A stretch of 64,000 nt of DNA from Golubevia sp. BC0850 (taxonomy: Eukaryota > Basidiomycota > Exobasidiomycetes > Golubeviales > Golubeviaceae): the NCBI GenBank assembly GCA_012976225.1, contig JAAVVG010000004.1:992001-1056000 (forward strand). The letters are read 5' to 3'. The notes below the pieces were generated by a model, which ran no database searches, was not told the DNA's origin, and worked only from the letters and a program-made list of their open reading frames with translations. Positions 46,331 to 57,468 of this stretch are shown here, piece by piece; within the stretch, counting starts at the first letter, position 1; each line of letters begins with the position of its first letter. The position numbers and the translations under genes were made by a program.

Positions 46331-49111
46331 ATGAGCTCTGAAGTAGAGTCAATTCAGCCATCTCAAGCTTTACGCAAGTCTATCTTAAGAATCTTCACTC
46401 ATAAGTACTCCCTCCAGTTACATTCCTCTGCACTTAGCTTCATAGCTGGAACTCTCAGCTCTCATGGCCTGTTGGATCAGCCAGATGAATGGGACGACGC
46501 TATAGAAGCTTTAGCTAGTGGTATCGTAGAGAATGAGGGAAACGTTGGTGGAGGTGAAGGTGATGGTGAGTAATCGTAGCAGATGGGGAATGGGGAGGAC
46601 AGAAGAGAGAAGAGTTTGGGTGGTGAGATGGCAGGATAACGGGACAGCTAGGAATGTAAACAGATGGAATGGAAAGTAACTCTGAAGGTACAGAATTGTG
46701 CTTGCGCTGCCGCTTCCAGAGAAAGCTTGGTGGAGTTGCTGGAGGGAGTTGAAGAGCTGCCCTTTGAGTTGGAGCCGATCGAAGTGCCTCGGTGGACTCA
46801 GTTTAAGAGTTCTAAGCTATGAGAGCAGAATAGATGATCAATCTTGGTATGTTCGTGGAAGGGATTTACGAAAGGGTGGCAGGTGGGAAAATGTTGTTTA
46901 GGCAGGCTGACAGAGCTGCTCGATGTAGCTAGAAGCTGCTCACGAGTCAATTAGCTCTGCTAAGGACTGCTGAGAGCTCCAAAGAGCTGCGCTCTTCGAA
47001 TTGATGAGCTCGAACAAATTCGTTTGGGTGGCATGCTAATTGCTATCTCTCCACCTATCCTTGCCCTCTTCCCACCCAGGCTTCTCTTCAGTCGTGACGC
47101 GGCAGTCTTTATCTCGAGTGTATGACCAACTAGTAGTAGCAGAAACCGTCGAAAACTCTGAAGAGCACCACCACGACATCACAGATGGAGAAAACGCGAA
47201 TCCAGACAAGTATTTCCATGTGATCGATTCCTTCAAGATGCCTCGAGTGACTTATGATCAGAAACGAAAGATCTTTGAAAAGTGAGAGACAAGGCTGACT
47301 TTGAAAAGTTTGAGAAAGCTAGAAGTTCACTATTCAGAGACTGAACCTCTTCTTCCTTTCCTTTCCTCAGGCTCTCAACTGCTCCAACAATCTTACCTCC
47401 AGCTTCTTCCAAACCGGCTCATCTTCGAGAAAGACTCAACATCATTCGATCGATTGTTTTGAGAAATCCGAACTTTTTGCCTCCTCTAGCTGTGGGTCAG
47501 GGAAAGGAGAGAACCAATTACATGAAGGTACGTTCGTCTAAAACTTCCCTTTATGCTTCCAAATCCGGAAAGCACTTACACTGCCCCTTTCTACTCCTCG
47601 CTCACAGTTAACCTCGACCAAAAATCTTCTAGGAAGACAAGGGCAGAGCTTCCTTCTTCTCGGTATCCTGTCCACCGCTCAAGACGGACGATATTGCATC
47701 GAAGATTCAGATGGAACAGTAGGTCTCGACTTGGAAGAAGCCATTCCAGGAGTAGGGATCTTCACCGAAGGCTCAGTGGTTCTAATCGAAGGAGAATATA
47801 CAGACGAGGAAAGGATCAAAGTGGATCAGATCGGTCATCCTCCAAGTGAAACTAGAGAAGTTGCAAGACAGATGTGTGCTCATATCGACTTCTTAGGAAC
47901 AGGTGCAATCTCTAAAAAAGAAGAAAAAGACTTCAAATATCATGAACAAGTTCAAGCTAACCTTTGTATGGTGGTGATTTCAGATTTACATCTGGATCAT
48001 CCTAAAACGATGGCCAACTTTAGAAAAATGTTACAAGGTTATGTGGAAGTGGATTTCTTACCTTTTGTTTTCATTCTCTGTGGGAATTTTAGTAGTTCTC
48101 CTTTTGTTGGTGGTGATCCTATCAAGAGATATCAAGGTGAGTCAGAGCTCTCGACAGGATACTCTGTCCCTCACTTTGCTTTTAATATTTCTTACAGGCG
48201 CATGCTCTCTCTTCACAGATTCCTTCTCTCAACTGGCCGATCTACTTCTTCAATTCCCGTCTATCTTGAAGTTTTCTCATTTCGTCTTTGTTCCTGGACC
48301 TTCAGATCCTTTCAACTCTCCTCTCTTACCTAGAGCTTCAATCCCAGAAATTCTTATAACTAGGTTGAGGAATCGTCTAGGTCCGAGGGCCCAGCTTCAT
48401 TTCACAAGTAACCCTTGTAGAATCAGGTACTTTGGCCAGGAGATTGTGGTTTATCGAGACGACGTCATGAGCAGAATGCTGAGAAACACAGTCAGGATGA
48501 AGCAAGAGCCCAAGGAGATCGATTTGAAGAAGTACGTGAGTATAGTTTGTAAGGTCGAAGAGGCCGAGAACACTGCAGATCAGCAGTATGAAACTGCCGC
48601 TGACCTTCTTTCTCTGCCTTCTTCGATCCGATCGGTCCTTTTCTCAGCTCGTTTCGACGCTCTTGGATCAAGCTCATCTCTGCCCTTTAACTCAACAAGT
48701 CAGACCTGTTCTTTGGGAGTTTGATCACGCTTTACGACTTTACCCATTGCCAACAGTGGTGCGTTTCTTTATCTTGAACGGCAAAAGAGGTCGAGAGCAT
48801 AGACTGACTGAACCTTCACCCCATCTCCTCTTCCCTCTCACTCTCACTTTCGACAGCTGATTCTAGCGGACAAATTCGATAGCTACGATATCACCTATGA
48901 AGGTTGTCATGTCTTCAACCCAGGCTCGTTCAGAGGTAGCGCCTTCGGTTGGACTACTTACTACCCTGCGACGGGAAAAGCAGAGAGAAGGTCAGTAGTT
49001 CATCCACCTTGTTTCGATATCTTCAGTGATGAGGAGCACTTCTTCCGAAGGGCCAGAAAGCTGACCTTCCTCTCTTTCAATCCTTTCCATAGTGAACTTC
49101 CTCAACCGTAG
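46331..49111 (+). CDS. DPB2: DNA polymerase epsilon subunit B
   Basis: Eight exons (46331-46565, 47080-47281, 47371-47527, 47608-48136, 48198-48535, 48648-48758, 48857-48990, 49093-49111) give 574 residues. The N-terminal helical domain ([20 protein letters not shown]) is followed by [20 protein letters not shown], an OB-fold region ([20 protein letters not shown]) and the inactive calcineurin-like phosphoesterase domain: [58 protein letters not shown] and [17 protein letters not shown]. It is an essential structural subunit of the leading-strand polymerase and links it to the replicative helicase. Intron 1 is 514 nt, long for this window, and may hide another exon. Confidence 0.92.
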
Positions 49112-50236
49112 CTAATGCCACAGTACCAATCGTCACCTTGTAATTATCTCAGCAAACGCTCAGGCTGTATTTCTAAAAGATCTAATTTGATTTGATTCAC
49201 TTGCAATTTTGAAAACTCGAGATCAAGAACAGCTGTGCGTTCAATTCACTTTCTTGATAGGCCTGAAGCTGACTTTGAATTCTTGAGAAGGCCATTAGAG
49301 CGTCGAACTCGATGCTCTGTTCAGATGACTGTAAGGAGCTCTCAGAAGTAGGCCTGCAACGCTCCCAACGAAAGAATCCTCTCTTCTCGCATTGGTTTGT
49401 AATCTTGTTATCTCAGCCACTTTGACTTCATTTCAGATTCACATAGACCGGAATTTTCTTACACCCCTACGAAAAGCAAGTCAAGACAAGACCCAATTCT
49501 GCAACGAGGACAAGAGAATCTTCCACCGACGTTTCTCTCCGAAGCAGGGCGCTGAGGGTCCAGCAGAGAGTAGTCGGAATGAAGCGAAATGAAGCGAGTG
49601 AATTGGCAGGCAGCTTAGAACAACAAAGTGGATTCGGTCTCCTCTTACATCAATTTCTTGCCTCACGTAACTGATTCACGGTTTGAAGACCATCTTCGAA
49701 TTGAGTTGTAAGGCGGGCTGATTCAGACTGAAGACGAGAGAAGGGCAAGAACTTTTGAGCAGCTGCCTGAAACTCTAGATCTTCAACTGTTTGCGAGATT
49801 GGCGGATATCTTGTCGATCTGACAAGCCTGGCATAATCTTCTCCATTCCTTTCCAGGCATTCAGAAAGAGACAGAAGGGTTTCTAGCGATACGGTGACCT
49901 CAATTAGAAGGCTGCGTTGCCAGATCGGATGACACGGGCGGACCCATTTTGTTGTGGGATATTCTGAGACGCGACTTCTGGATATGCTGGATACTCATCC
50001 CAAAACATCAGGGGGATATTTCAATAATATAGACATATATTTCTGAAATACTCTCTGATATTCCTCAGACATTGTGGGACCTTCAAAATGATGTCAGAGA
50101 GTCTTAAGGAATATTTCAGCCTCCAGAAGGTGGGATCAAAATGGAGTCTTCACATCGAGTTGTAGGTGGTTCGAGAATGATTCCAACATCAAAAATTTAT
50201 AACCTTCCTATAGTTGATGTCTATAAAATTCGGGTC
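49112..50236. other. intergenic with AT-rich repeat cluster
   Basis: No supported gene. The stretch 49950-50130 is A/T-rich and contains related short blocks in both orientations (GATATTC, CTGAAATA, TTGTGGGA), perhaps a worn inverted repeat. It lies just before the F-box-like remnant. Confidence 0.4.
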
Positions 50237-51494
50237 CTGTACAGTGGACCCTGACGCCTTTGATTCAACCGTTGCTCCTAATCTAAAAGAAGTTTATGCC
50301 TCTCCCGAGACGAATTTTTTAGAAAGTCAATGGTAGAAACTTGGAAGTTCTCAGACTTGAACTCGGTCTTCTTGAGTACGATGATGATGCAGAGAATACC
50401 ATTCTTGACCCTCAAGACTTTTTAATCGATTCCGTAGGATTTCAAGGTTCAACTTTGAAGGAGCTTCTACACGGAGGGAATGGAGATACGGATGGTTTCC
50501 CGACCAATTCTATAGATCCTCTTCTAGAACACTTGATGGTTCACCCAGATGAGGACCTACGATGCCCAAAACTAACCAAATTACTACTCAGCAAAAGTCA
50601 AAAATTCAACTCTTCTCTCTTAGCTAAAATGTTATTATCAAGACGATTAGAGGTAGGGGGATTAGGCCGCCTTTATCCAGGTTACGATGACCCAAATGAT
50701 TTCGCTGTCATTCAGACCATGAAGCCACCTGATTGTTCTGAAGTGGTCCTTCGTCTGGGAGATTCTAAAATTAAGCATTTCAAAAATCAGAAGCCAAGGT
50801 TCTAGCAAAGCTACCGGAATCAATTAGGGCCGCTGTTGGGAAAGCTGAAGTGGTTAAAGCAACTAGGGGTCGGCAAAAGTATTTTGAGCTGAGTAGAATA
50901 CTCAACTATACTGGTACTCGAGGCTCAAAATGCTGAAATTAGCATACTGATACTCGAGCGAGTATTAGTGCCAGTATGAGTAAGACCCCCCAAAAAAATA
51001 TCCGAGTATGAGTATACTCAGAGTATCATACTTGGTATTACTCCTGTACTCTTCGCACGGACCACCTATTCTCGTCACGAAGTTGAAGCGTTAAAGAGAG
51101 AAGCGGGAAGCGGAAAGCGGAAGAGGGTCCGGCCTTTTAATTTCAAACATGTTGAGGTTCGAAGAGAGACATTCTGGCTTGAGATCTTCATCTCTTCAAC
51201 GTTTCAACTGTCTGTGACTTCAAATGTGTCGTCGAGTTTCGTGGTTTGGCCTTTTGAGTGGAACATCGGATACTCAAAAATACTAACATACTCGCTTCTC
51301 GTCGTGTTCGAGTAGTACTTTGGTATACTCCAAGTAATACTGATACTCGACGATACTCAGCCGAGTATGAGTATGGCCCTCCAAATTTTTCTGAGTATGA
51401 GTGTACTCAAGCTCAAATACTTCTAGTATCAGTATACTAAAAAAGTAATACGTGCCGACTCCTAAAAGCAACGGGAAAATTGATTGAATGTTGA
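50237..51494 (+). pseudogene. F-box/LRR-like gene remnant split by a transposon
   Basis: Coding-like segments include APNLKEVYAS, then NLEVLRLELGLLEYDDD, CPKLTKLLLSKSQKFN, SLLAKMLLSRRLEVGGL and, in a further frame, KLPESIRAAVGKAEVVKAT. The NL..L.L spacing and CPKL motif resemble the leucine-rich C-terminal part of fungal F-box proteins; no F-box itself is seen. The frame changes between segments without clear introns near 50320 and 50790. A 601-bp hAT-type element sits in the last segment: with the element and one target copy removed the frame reads VVKATGKLIEC then stop at 51494. It is read as a dying gene, possibly related to the F-box locus at 33-35 kb, but this is inference. Confidence 0.42.
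50864..51464. mobile_element. non-autonomous hAT-type DNA transposon (MITE-like)
   Basis: The 601-bp element begins TAGGGGTCGGCA and ends with the inverted copy TGCCGACTCCTA (one mismatch in 12). It is flanked by identical 8-bp direct repeats AAAGCAAC at 50856-50863 and 51465-51472. An 8-bp target duplication with T/CAGGG-like termini is the hallmark of the hAT superfamily. Subterminal regions on both sides are packed with variants of GAGTATGAGTATACTC and GATACTCG, in both orientations, as expected for hAT transposase-binding repeats. It has no transposase gene. Near-identical target duplications suggest a fairly recent insertion. Confidence 0.85.
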
Positions 51495-52078
51495 AGGGTA
51501 CTGCTTCTCTGCTTGATGATGACTGTATTTTGTTTTACTGCAAGAGTTGAGTTGGTTTGTTTACTTTGTCCACTGTGTCATGTATTGGCTTTGAAGTTTG
51601 GAGGTTGGCAATTGGCAAGCCTCTAATCTCTTGTTTTACTTGACCAAGTTTTGCAAATGAAAAAGGGTCCTAATTAGAACATGAGACCTTTCATGAGACC
51701 TTTAGGGAAGCAAGATGATCAATTCCGCACGACGCAAAGAGGGAGATTGGAGATAGGAGATAAATTGGTGATAAATGAGAACTTGAACATTAGATTGGCG
51801 GTGACATTTGGTTTGTGCGAGGAGAACAAAAGGACAAAAGCAAAAATATGTGTCAACTTAGATGACAAGCTGGTTTTGATGTGAAAGACTGTTTGAGATG
51901 GGTGGTGAAAATGAAGTCTTAGGCGGATGAACTGACTAGAATCGGTATGGAGGGAGGGATTGAGGAATCTAAGCCTTGGAGGTATCAAACTTCTCTATCT
52001 TTTCACCTTTGGGGATCATCCATAGAATCTATTGAAAATCGATCGTCCAGGAGAAAGTGGCAGAGAGTAAAAGTTCAG
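51495..52078. other. intergenic
   Basis: No supported gene. Short complementary frames at 51681-51988 have no motif. Confidence 0.45.
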
Positions 52079-54069
52079 TTACGTCGTCTCTTTTTCTTTC
52101 ATCTCATTGCTCTCACTCACCGCCAACACGATCTTAGCAGCCGCACCGACGGCTAAAGCTCCCTGACTTCCAATCTGGGTATACTGAATCATTTCTCCGA
52201 CTCCAGCACCGGTCATCAAGGAGACAATGGCGATCAACCTTCTATTTCTACCCGCTGTTAATTTTCTGGCAGTTGGTTTTAGGGAGAAGACGAAAAGGTA
52301 GGGATCGGAAGCCAATTGTGACATAGTGGCGGTAAAAGCTACTGTCTATGAATTGAAGAGAGGTATGTAGTTCAAGAAGGGAGGCTTAGAAAAAACCGAA
52401 TTGTAGAAAGGAGATAGAAGGGGGACTCACTGTCGCAAATGCTGGAGAAATCATCTTCTGACCTGCAATTGATTGCATTCCGAAAGACAGAGCGCACTGA
52501 AGAAAAGAGCGGAAACGAAAGAGAAGGAGAGTCGTCAGAGTCAGTCGGATCAAAGGGGGCCATTGTGGATGGCAAATCGAAAGTCGATCGAATCCAGTGT
52601 GTTTTCAGGGTCTCTATGATCCTCCTTTGGTATCACTCGAACTTACAAACATCATGATAGCAGGCCAATACTGAAAAGTAGGCTCCTCACTTTCAGGTCT
52701 CGACAACATGATGCCACTAGCGCCAAACACCAGAGCAGCTTGAATCATAGTAGTCAAGACCAAGTAAGACCGACTTCTATGACCCAATTTATTACCAATC
52801 GTGTTACCAAAGAACGATCCTAGGAAGAAGGAGGTGATAACTACAACTCTTTCTAGAGTTTGAAGAGGTTTCGTTTCGGCGTTTGGGAGCATGAATTGAG
52901 CTCTAAGAGAGGCAAGCGGAGAAAGAGAGGTGAGAAAAGAACGGAAAGAGGTGAAATGTCGGGTAAGCATTGGAGACATAGATTTGCTCACACATTTTGA
53001 GCGACTGGAGTGAGTTTCGAGATGAGGGATGAGGCATGAAGGAGGATTAGTTGGAGATCACCTGGTACGTCTCAATCTGATTCGATTCAACCCACATTGA
53101 ACCATGGTTCCAGTAATGTATCCAGCCCAGACTTGAGATTTGGTATAGACGACTATATCTATGTAGCCTGTCAGAGCTGCTTGAAAGCCGAGTTGAAGGG
53201 TCGTATCGGAAGGATCCAGTTCTTGATTTAGCCTTCAAGTGTTGAGAGAGTGAGGAGAGGAGAATAATGGGAAGAGTAAAAGCAATTAGAAGAGAAGAAG
53301 AAAGAGAAAGAAACAGAGGCACGGAAAGGGAGAGAGTGATTGTAGATGTGAGCATACAAACGAAGGACCCAAAACGATGCCAAAAGGGACAGATCCCACT
53401 GATATTGATCAGAAATTATCATAGGAAACGGGGTTTGACTCACCTTTCTTTGAGCCAACCCCTTTTTTTTCTCTTCTCCTTGGCTTCTTCCTCTTCTTCC
53501 TCCCTCGCCTCTTCTTTCTGTAATTGCGATTCTTTCTCCTTGACAGTTTTATGATTATGTCTATCTTTATCCATATTACTAGATCCACTACCTTTCGAAT
53601 CAGATTTCTTTGCTTCAGTAGAATCATGGGACCCTTCCTCTGCTGTAGGAGTAGTAACCTCATCACGTTGCTTCCTATCCTCTTTGTTATCTTTAATCTG
53701 ATCCTCAACATTCTGTTTCACCTCCTTTCTCAATTTCTTTAATCTGTCCTTCTCATCTCTTCTCCTCATCTTTGCAACTTCGTTAGAATAACCAACTCCA
53801 CTCTCGATGTAACCATCTAAAGCTGCTCCATTGTTTCTCATCTTGTTATCCATTGCTCTGGTAAGATCTGTTTGATCTGAATCCGAATCAGAGTCTGAAT
53901 CTGAGGTTTGAGGCTGAGGATTAGTAGAATCTTGAGGATCGGGGGAATTCTGGTCTGTTTGATTTGCATGAGTTCTGATTGTGTTGTTAGTTGACATTGC
54001 ATCTTCGAAATGACTTCTACTTCTACTGAATGAAGTTTCGAACGATGTTCGATGACTACTATCTGTCAT
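52079..54069 (-). CDS. DUF1275 (YoaK-like) membrane protein
   Basis: Five exons (53444-54069, 53062-53232, 52647-52902, 52431-52496, 52079-52345) give 461 residues. The first ~210 residues are hydrophilic, with Asp/Ser repeats and a Lys/Glu-rich coiled-coil-like end. The membrane half matches DUF1275: GFQAALTGYIDIVVYTKSQV, WAGYITGTMVQ, VVVITSFFLGSFFGNTIGN, LGHRSRSYLVLTTMIQ, CALSFGMQSIAGQKMISPAF and AGVGEMIQYTQIGSQGALAV, giving six or so helices. The family's transport role is unknown. The charged N-terminal extension is long for the family. A possible 13-nt microexon near 53000 was considered but is not needed for the frame. Confidence 0.83.
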
Positions 54070-54643
54070 TGTCGAGAGTGATTTGAAAGAAGGAGTGAAT
54101 TTTTGAAGGAAGAAGCCCTCAGAGGCTCAGACTAAAAAGTCCAAGCAAATTTTCCATGTGCCTATAATTCCGGTGCGTCCTGATGACTCCTTCTTTTTCT
54201 GATGACGCAATTACCCCTGGTTTTTACTCAAAGCTTTCTTTCCGTAATCAACGGTGATTCGAGAATTCAACCAGGTGAACCTTCAAGATAGAAGTAGAGA
54301 ACGACTCAAAGAAAAATAGGGACTTGCATTCGTCTTTCTGATAAGAACGCACCTCAACATCAACTCTAGTCAAAGAAACAGCATAGCCAAACCGAACAAA
54401 AAAGAACGGAACGCAGAAAACAGTGATGATTGAAAGGAAGGGGAAGAAATAAGCAGAAAAAAAAAGACAATAATGGGGATGGGAGAGAGCGTTTTGCTGA
54501 GAGTCTTATCTTGTAGTAGTTGTCTATTTTTATTGATCTTCGAATTATCCTTTCTATTTCTTAACTCTTCCCTGCCACCATCATTCCTCGAATCCCGTCC
54601 CTTTCCCAACCTTCCCTTCCATCGAGATCTTGAGAAAGCTCCT
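54070..54643. other. intergenic
   Basis: Upstream region of the DUF1275 gene and 3' flank of the subunit e gene. Nothing else is seen. Confidence 0.45.
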
Positions 54644-56346
54644 TTACTTTTCGAATCTAGCTAGGAATTTCTCTAGGTCAAAGCTTGGGTCTTCTGGGTT
54701 GCTTACCACTGTGAAGTAGAGAGAAAAGGTAAGAGAAAAAAAGGGTGGGGAAGAGTGGGGAAGAATGAAATTGAAGGTCAGTCTCGAAGGGGTTTAATGT
54801 GAGGAAAGACATGTGGATTCTCTGAGCAGCTGTCAATCGATGGACTCTTGACTCTTATTTTTCAAGTCGTCCTTTGTCTTGAAAGATTCGATTGTTCTTT
54901 CCTTTGGGCAAATTTGAGGAAACGGCTTGGCAGAAAACGTTCAAGTGCTCTTCCTATCTCTCGATTTGGAGTTTCGAATTTTGACACTTCTCCCTTCCCT
55001 TTGACGTCACCTTCCATTTTGCCAAACCCTTTCGGAGAATTAGCAAAAGTGATACCCTCGAAATCGAAATCAAAAGACCGAAAGATCTCAAGAGTACCTC
55101 GAATTCTCCCGATCTCGAGTCCTCTCCCTCTTCGTCACGAGAAGGAACCTCCTCAAATTTCAATCCCAAACTACCTTTCTAGCTATTTTAAACTGTCCTG
55201 GAGGTCTCTGAAAGGTCCCGCTTCCATGTGTTCTCGACCGCTCAAATCAATAAGATCCTTCCCATTGGTTTCCTCTCTTCCAGCCTGCCCTGTCACTTCA
55301 TATCAAATGAGCTGGGTTCCATCTCTCCCAAGCCTAGTTGACATGACAGGACGATCTCCCAAGCTTTGCAAAAGCCACAGGAGTTCCTTTCTCTCCTCCT
55401 TTCTGAATCAGTTTCCGGGCTTCCTTCCAGAGCTCTCCCCTCAACTTCCTTCTTTTCGAGATCTCAGTTATCAGTGGTTCCCGATTCCAAATCTCCCTCT
55501 CAGGCTTCCTGTTCTGCGCTTCCACAAAGCCAAGAGCTATCTTGAGTGAGAATTCTCATCAGGAGCTTCCTCATCTTCCTCTAGCTCCTTAACTCCACTG
55601 ATTTCTAAATCTCCATTCCTCCAAAACGAGCTAAGCGACATTTGCTCGTATCAATGATCGACAAATTGAAGACCCGAGGACGAGACGAATACAGAGACAG
55701 AGGAAGGGTTGCCTTCGTTACTTTCTTCTTGAAACTCCAGCTCTGAGCTCCCACTCAAAGGATTCCCTGATCTCCCTCCTCGATCCAATCCACAGGACAG
55801 AGATATGTTTTTAAGCGAACTCCTTTATGCGAACCGGTTCCCCACCTCTCGAAAGATCAGAGCTCTGCCCTCTCACTCTCCTCACTCTCCACTGAATGTC
55901 CACCCCAAGCTCTCGTTTCCAAACCCCCTCCCCAATCTCAGCCTATTCCTGATCCTAATAGACAAGGGAATTGACTTTTAATGCTGCGATTGATCCAGAA
56001 CCTGACTACTCACCACCATCGCCGCCAGCCTTTTCCCTAACCAATTTCTCTTTATAAGCTTCCTTTGCTTGTTCGATCAATTCGACTTTATGTTGGTATT
56101 GATGTTGTTCTGCAGCTTTGTCAGCTTTCGATTGTAACGTTCTACGATGTAGGATTCCATAAGAGATTCCACCTAAAAGGGCTGAATAGCGAACCACCTA
56201 GAGAAGCAAGAGTAGAAGAAGGGAAGGAACAGAACGGGAAGCCAAGGGTTTGAAGAGACAGATGAGATGAGCTGGGTTAGACTGAAGGATTGGAATCATG
56301 TTGAAATGGGTTTCCTGAGACTCACATTTACTACTGGAGACGTCAT
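54644..56346 (-). CDS. ATP21: mitochondrial F1Fo-ATP synthase subunit e
   Basis: Three exons (56326-56346, 56014-56197, 54644-54708) give 89 residues, the usual size of subunit e. The protein opens MTSPVVNVVRYSALLGG, then GISYGILHRRT with the GxxxG-type membrane helix motif region, a charged coiled segment (ELIEQAKEAYKEKLVREKAG), and the conserved end VSNPEDPSFDLEKFLARFEK. Subunit e (yeast Tim11/Atp21) sits in the inner membrane Fo part and drives dimerisation of ATP synthase and cristae shape. The last intron (54709-56013) is 1305 nt, far longer than any other intron in the window, yet the join is phase-exact. An alternative 30-nt intron right after exon 2 would end the protein at ALKVNSLVY, which lacks the conserved tail. 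Confidence 0.86.
54709..56013 (-). other. 1305-nt intron with coding-like relic segments
   Basis: Inside the intron, on the same (minus) strand as the host gene, several segments have balanced, acidic, protein-like composition in different frames: MSLSSFWRNGDLEISGVKEL near 55640, NRKPEREIWNREPLITEISK near 55500, KDLIDLSGREHMEAGPFRDL near 55230, and KFEEVPSRDEEGEDSRS near 55150. Clear introns joining them were not found except one possible 41-nt intron near 55080. This could be a nested gene, alternative exons, or a decayed insertion. Confidence 0.4.
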
Positions 56347-57468
56347 CGTGAAAAGTATGAGCGGAAGAGGTTGGTTTCGGGTGGAACTCTGAACTCGACG
56401 AGAAGAGAGACTCTGGTAGAGGCAGGGGCCCTAAACTCTCACCCCTGATTTGCATCCCTGAAAATGCTCGCAGAAGACTGACTAACATAATTTTGAGCTT
56501 AGTCTGAGTCTCACAGAGGATGAGAAGAATGAGACATCGCCACTTTTCCTCTGTCACTCCCAATCCATCTCCTTCTTCGAGTACCCAGCCCAATTAAAGC
56601 AGATCATAGCCAGGGTTTCTACATCCAAAGGACACAATGGAAACGATGAAAAGATTTCAATCTGTCATCAACTCTGGGGAAAGGTCGAAGCAGATCTCTG
56701 CAGCGCCTGACGTTGGGACAAGAAGCTCTAACCTAGATGGGTAGCTCCGATCCAATTTCTCTTTCGTAGAGTTATTCAAAATGAGGTTCTTATTCAGATT
56801 TCGATGATAGAAGCGTAGAGGAAGTCCAAGCATCCAAGTTGTGACAGATTGCAGTGATCAAGGGGTCGTTTTTACCGACTCACATCCAATCGTTCAACAT
56901 TCCCTTCTTTTCACCATCCTATTCTCACCACTCTCTAGGAGGGAAAGAAATCCTCTGCTAGGTGATCCCATAGGGAAGGCGAGGGGTGGAGGTCAAAAGA
57001 CCGTAGAGACTCGAGACTCCCGTCAATCCAGTCAACTCTTTATAGCCACCTGGACTTCAGGTTTTCGTTCGTTTGGTCGAATTTCATATTCTGTCACCTG
57101 TTGAAACCTTCTTGAAGATTACAATCTATCCTCTCTTTTCTTCTTTCTTGAGCTCTCGAATTATGACTCGGAGCTTGGAAGTGAATTGAAAGAATTTCCG
57201 AGTTGAGTCTCGGTGAGACATGACAACATCTTTCTATACTCACGACCCCGGGCTCAATCTCAATGATAGAAGTTGAAACGCCGAATAATTGAAAGGAAAA
57301 GGGGAAGAAGTGGGCGGCAAACTTACAGCCCTTCGATTCGGAAGGTGTTTGCGGTGTTCAGGAAAGGAAGCTAACCAAGTACGCCCATCAAAGCTAATCT
57401 ATTCTCTCTTTCTCTCCCTCTTTTCTTTGCTTCTCTCTTCTCTTTCATCCCATTTGATACTCACAAGA
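56347..57468. other. divergent intergenic space
   Basis: Between subunit e (minus) and RIC8 (plus). Small frames at 56198-56593 and 56841-57104 carry no motif. A CT-rich leader precedes the RIC8 start. Confidence 0.45.

Noticed and set aside
52960-53010. 13-nt microexon in the DUF1275 gene
   Set aside because: It has fair splice signals but breaks the phase; direct joining of 53062 to 52902 keeps the frame.
54848-55549. 233-codon plus-strand open frame
   Set aside because: Almost no acidic residues and heavy Ser/Pro/Leu content. It is antisense to the subunit e intron, whose minus-strand segments have a more protein-like composition.
56014-56197. Subunit e ending shortly after exon 2 via a 30-nt intron
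   Set aside because: The resulting tail lacks the conserved NPEDP-F-L-KF ending, which is found in phase at 54644-54708.
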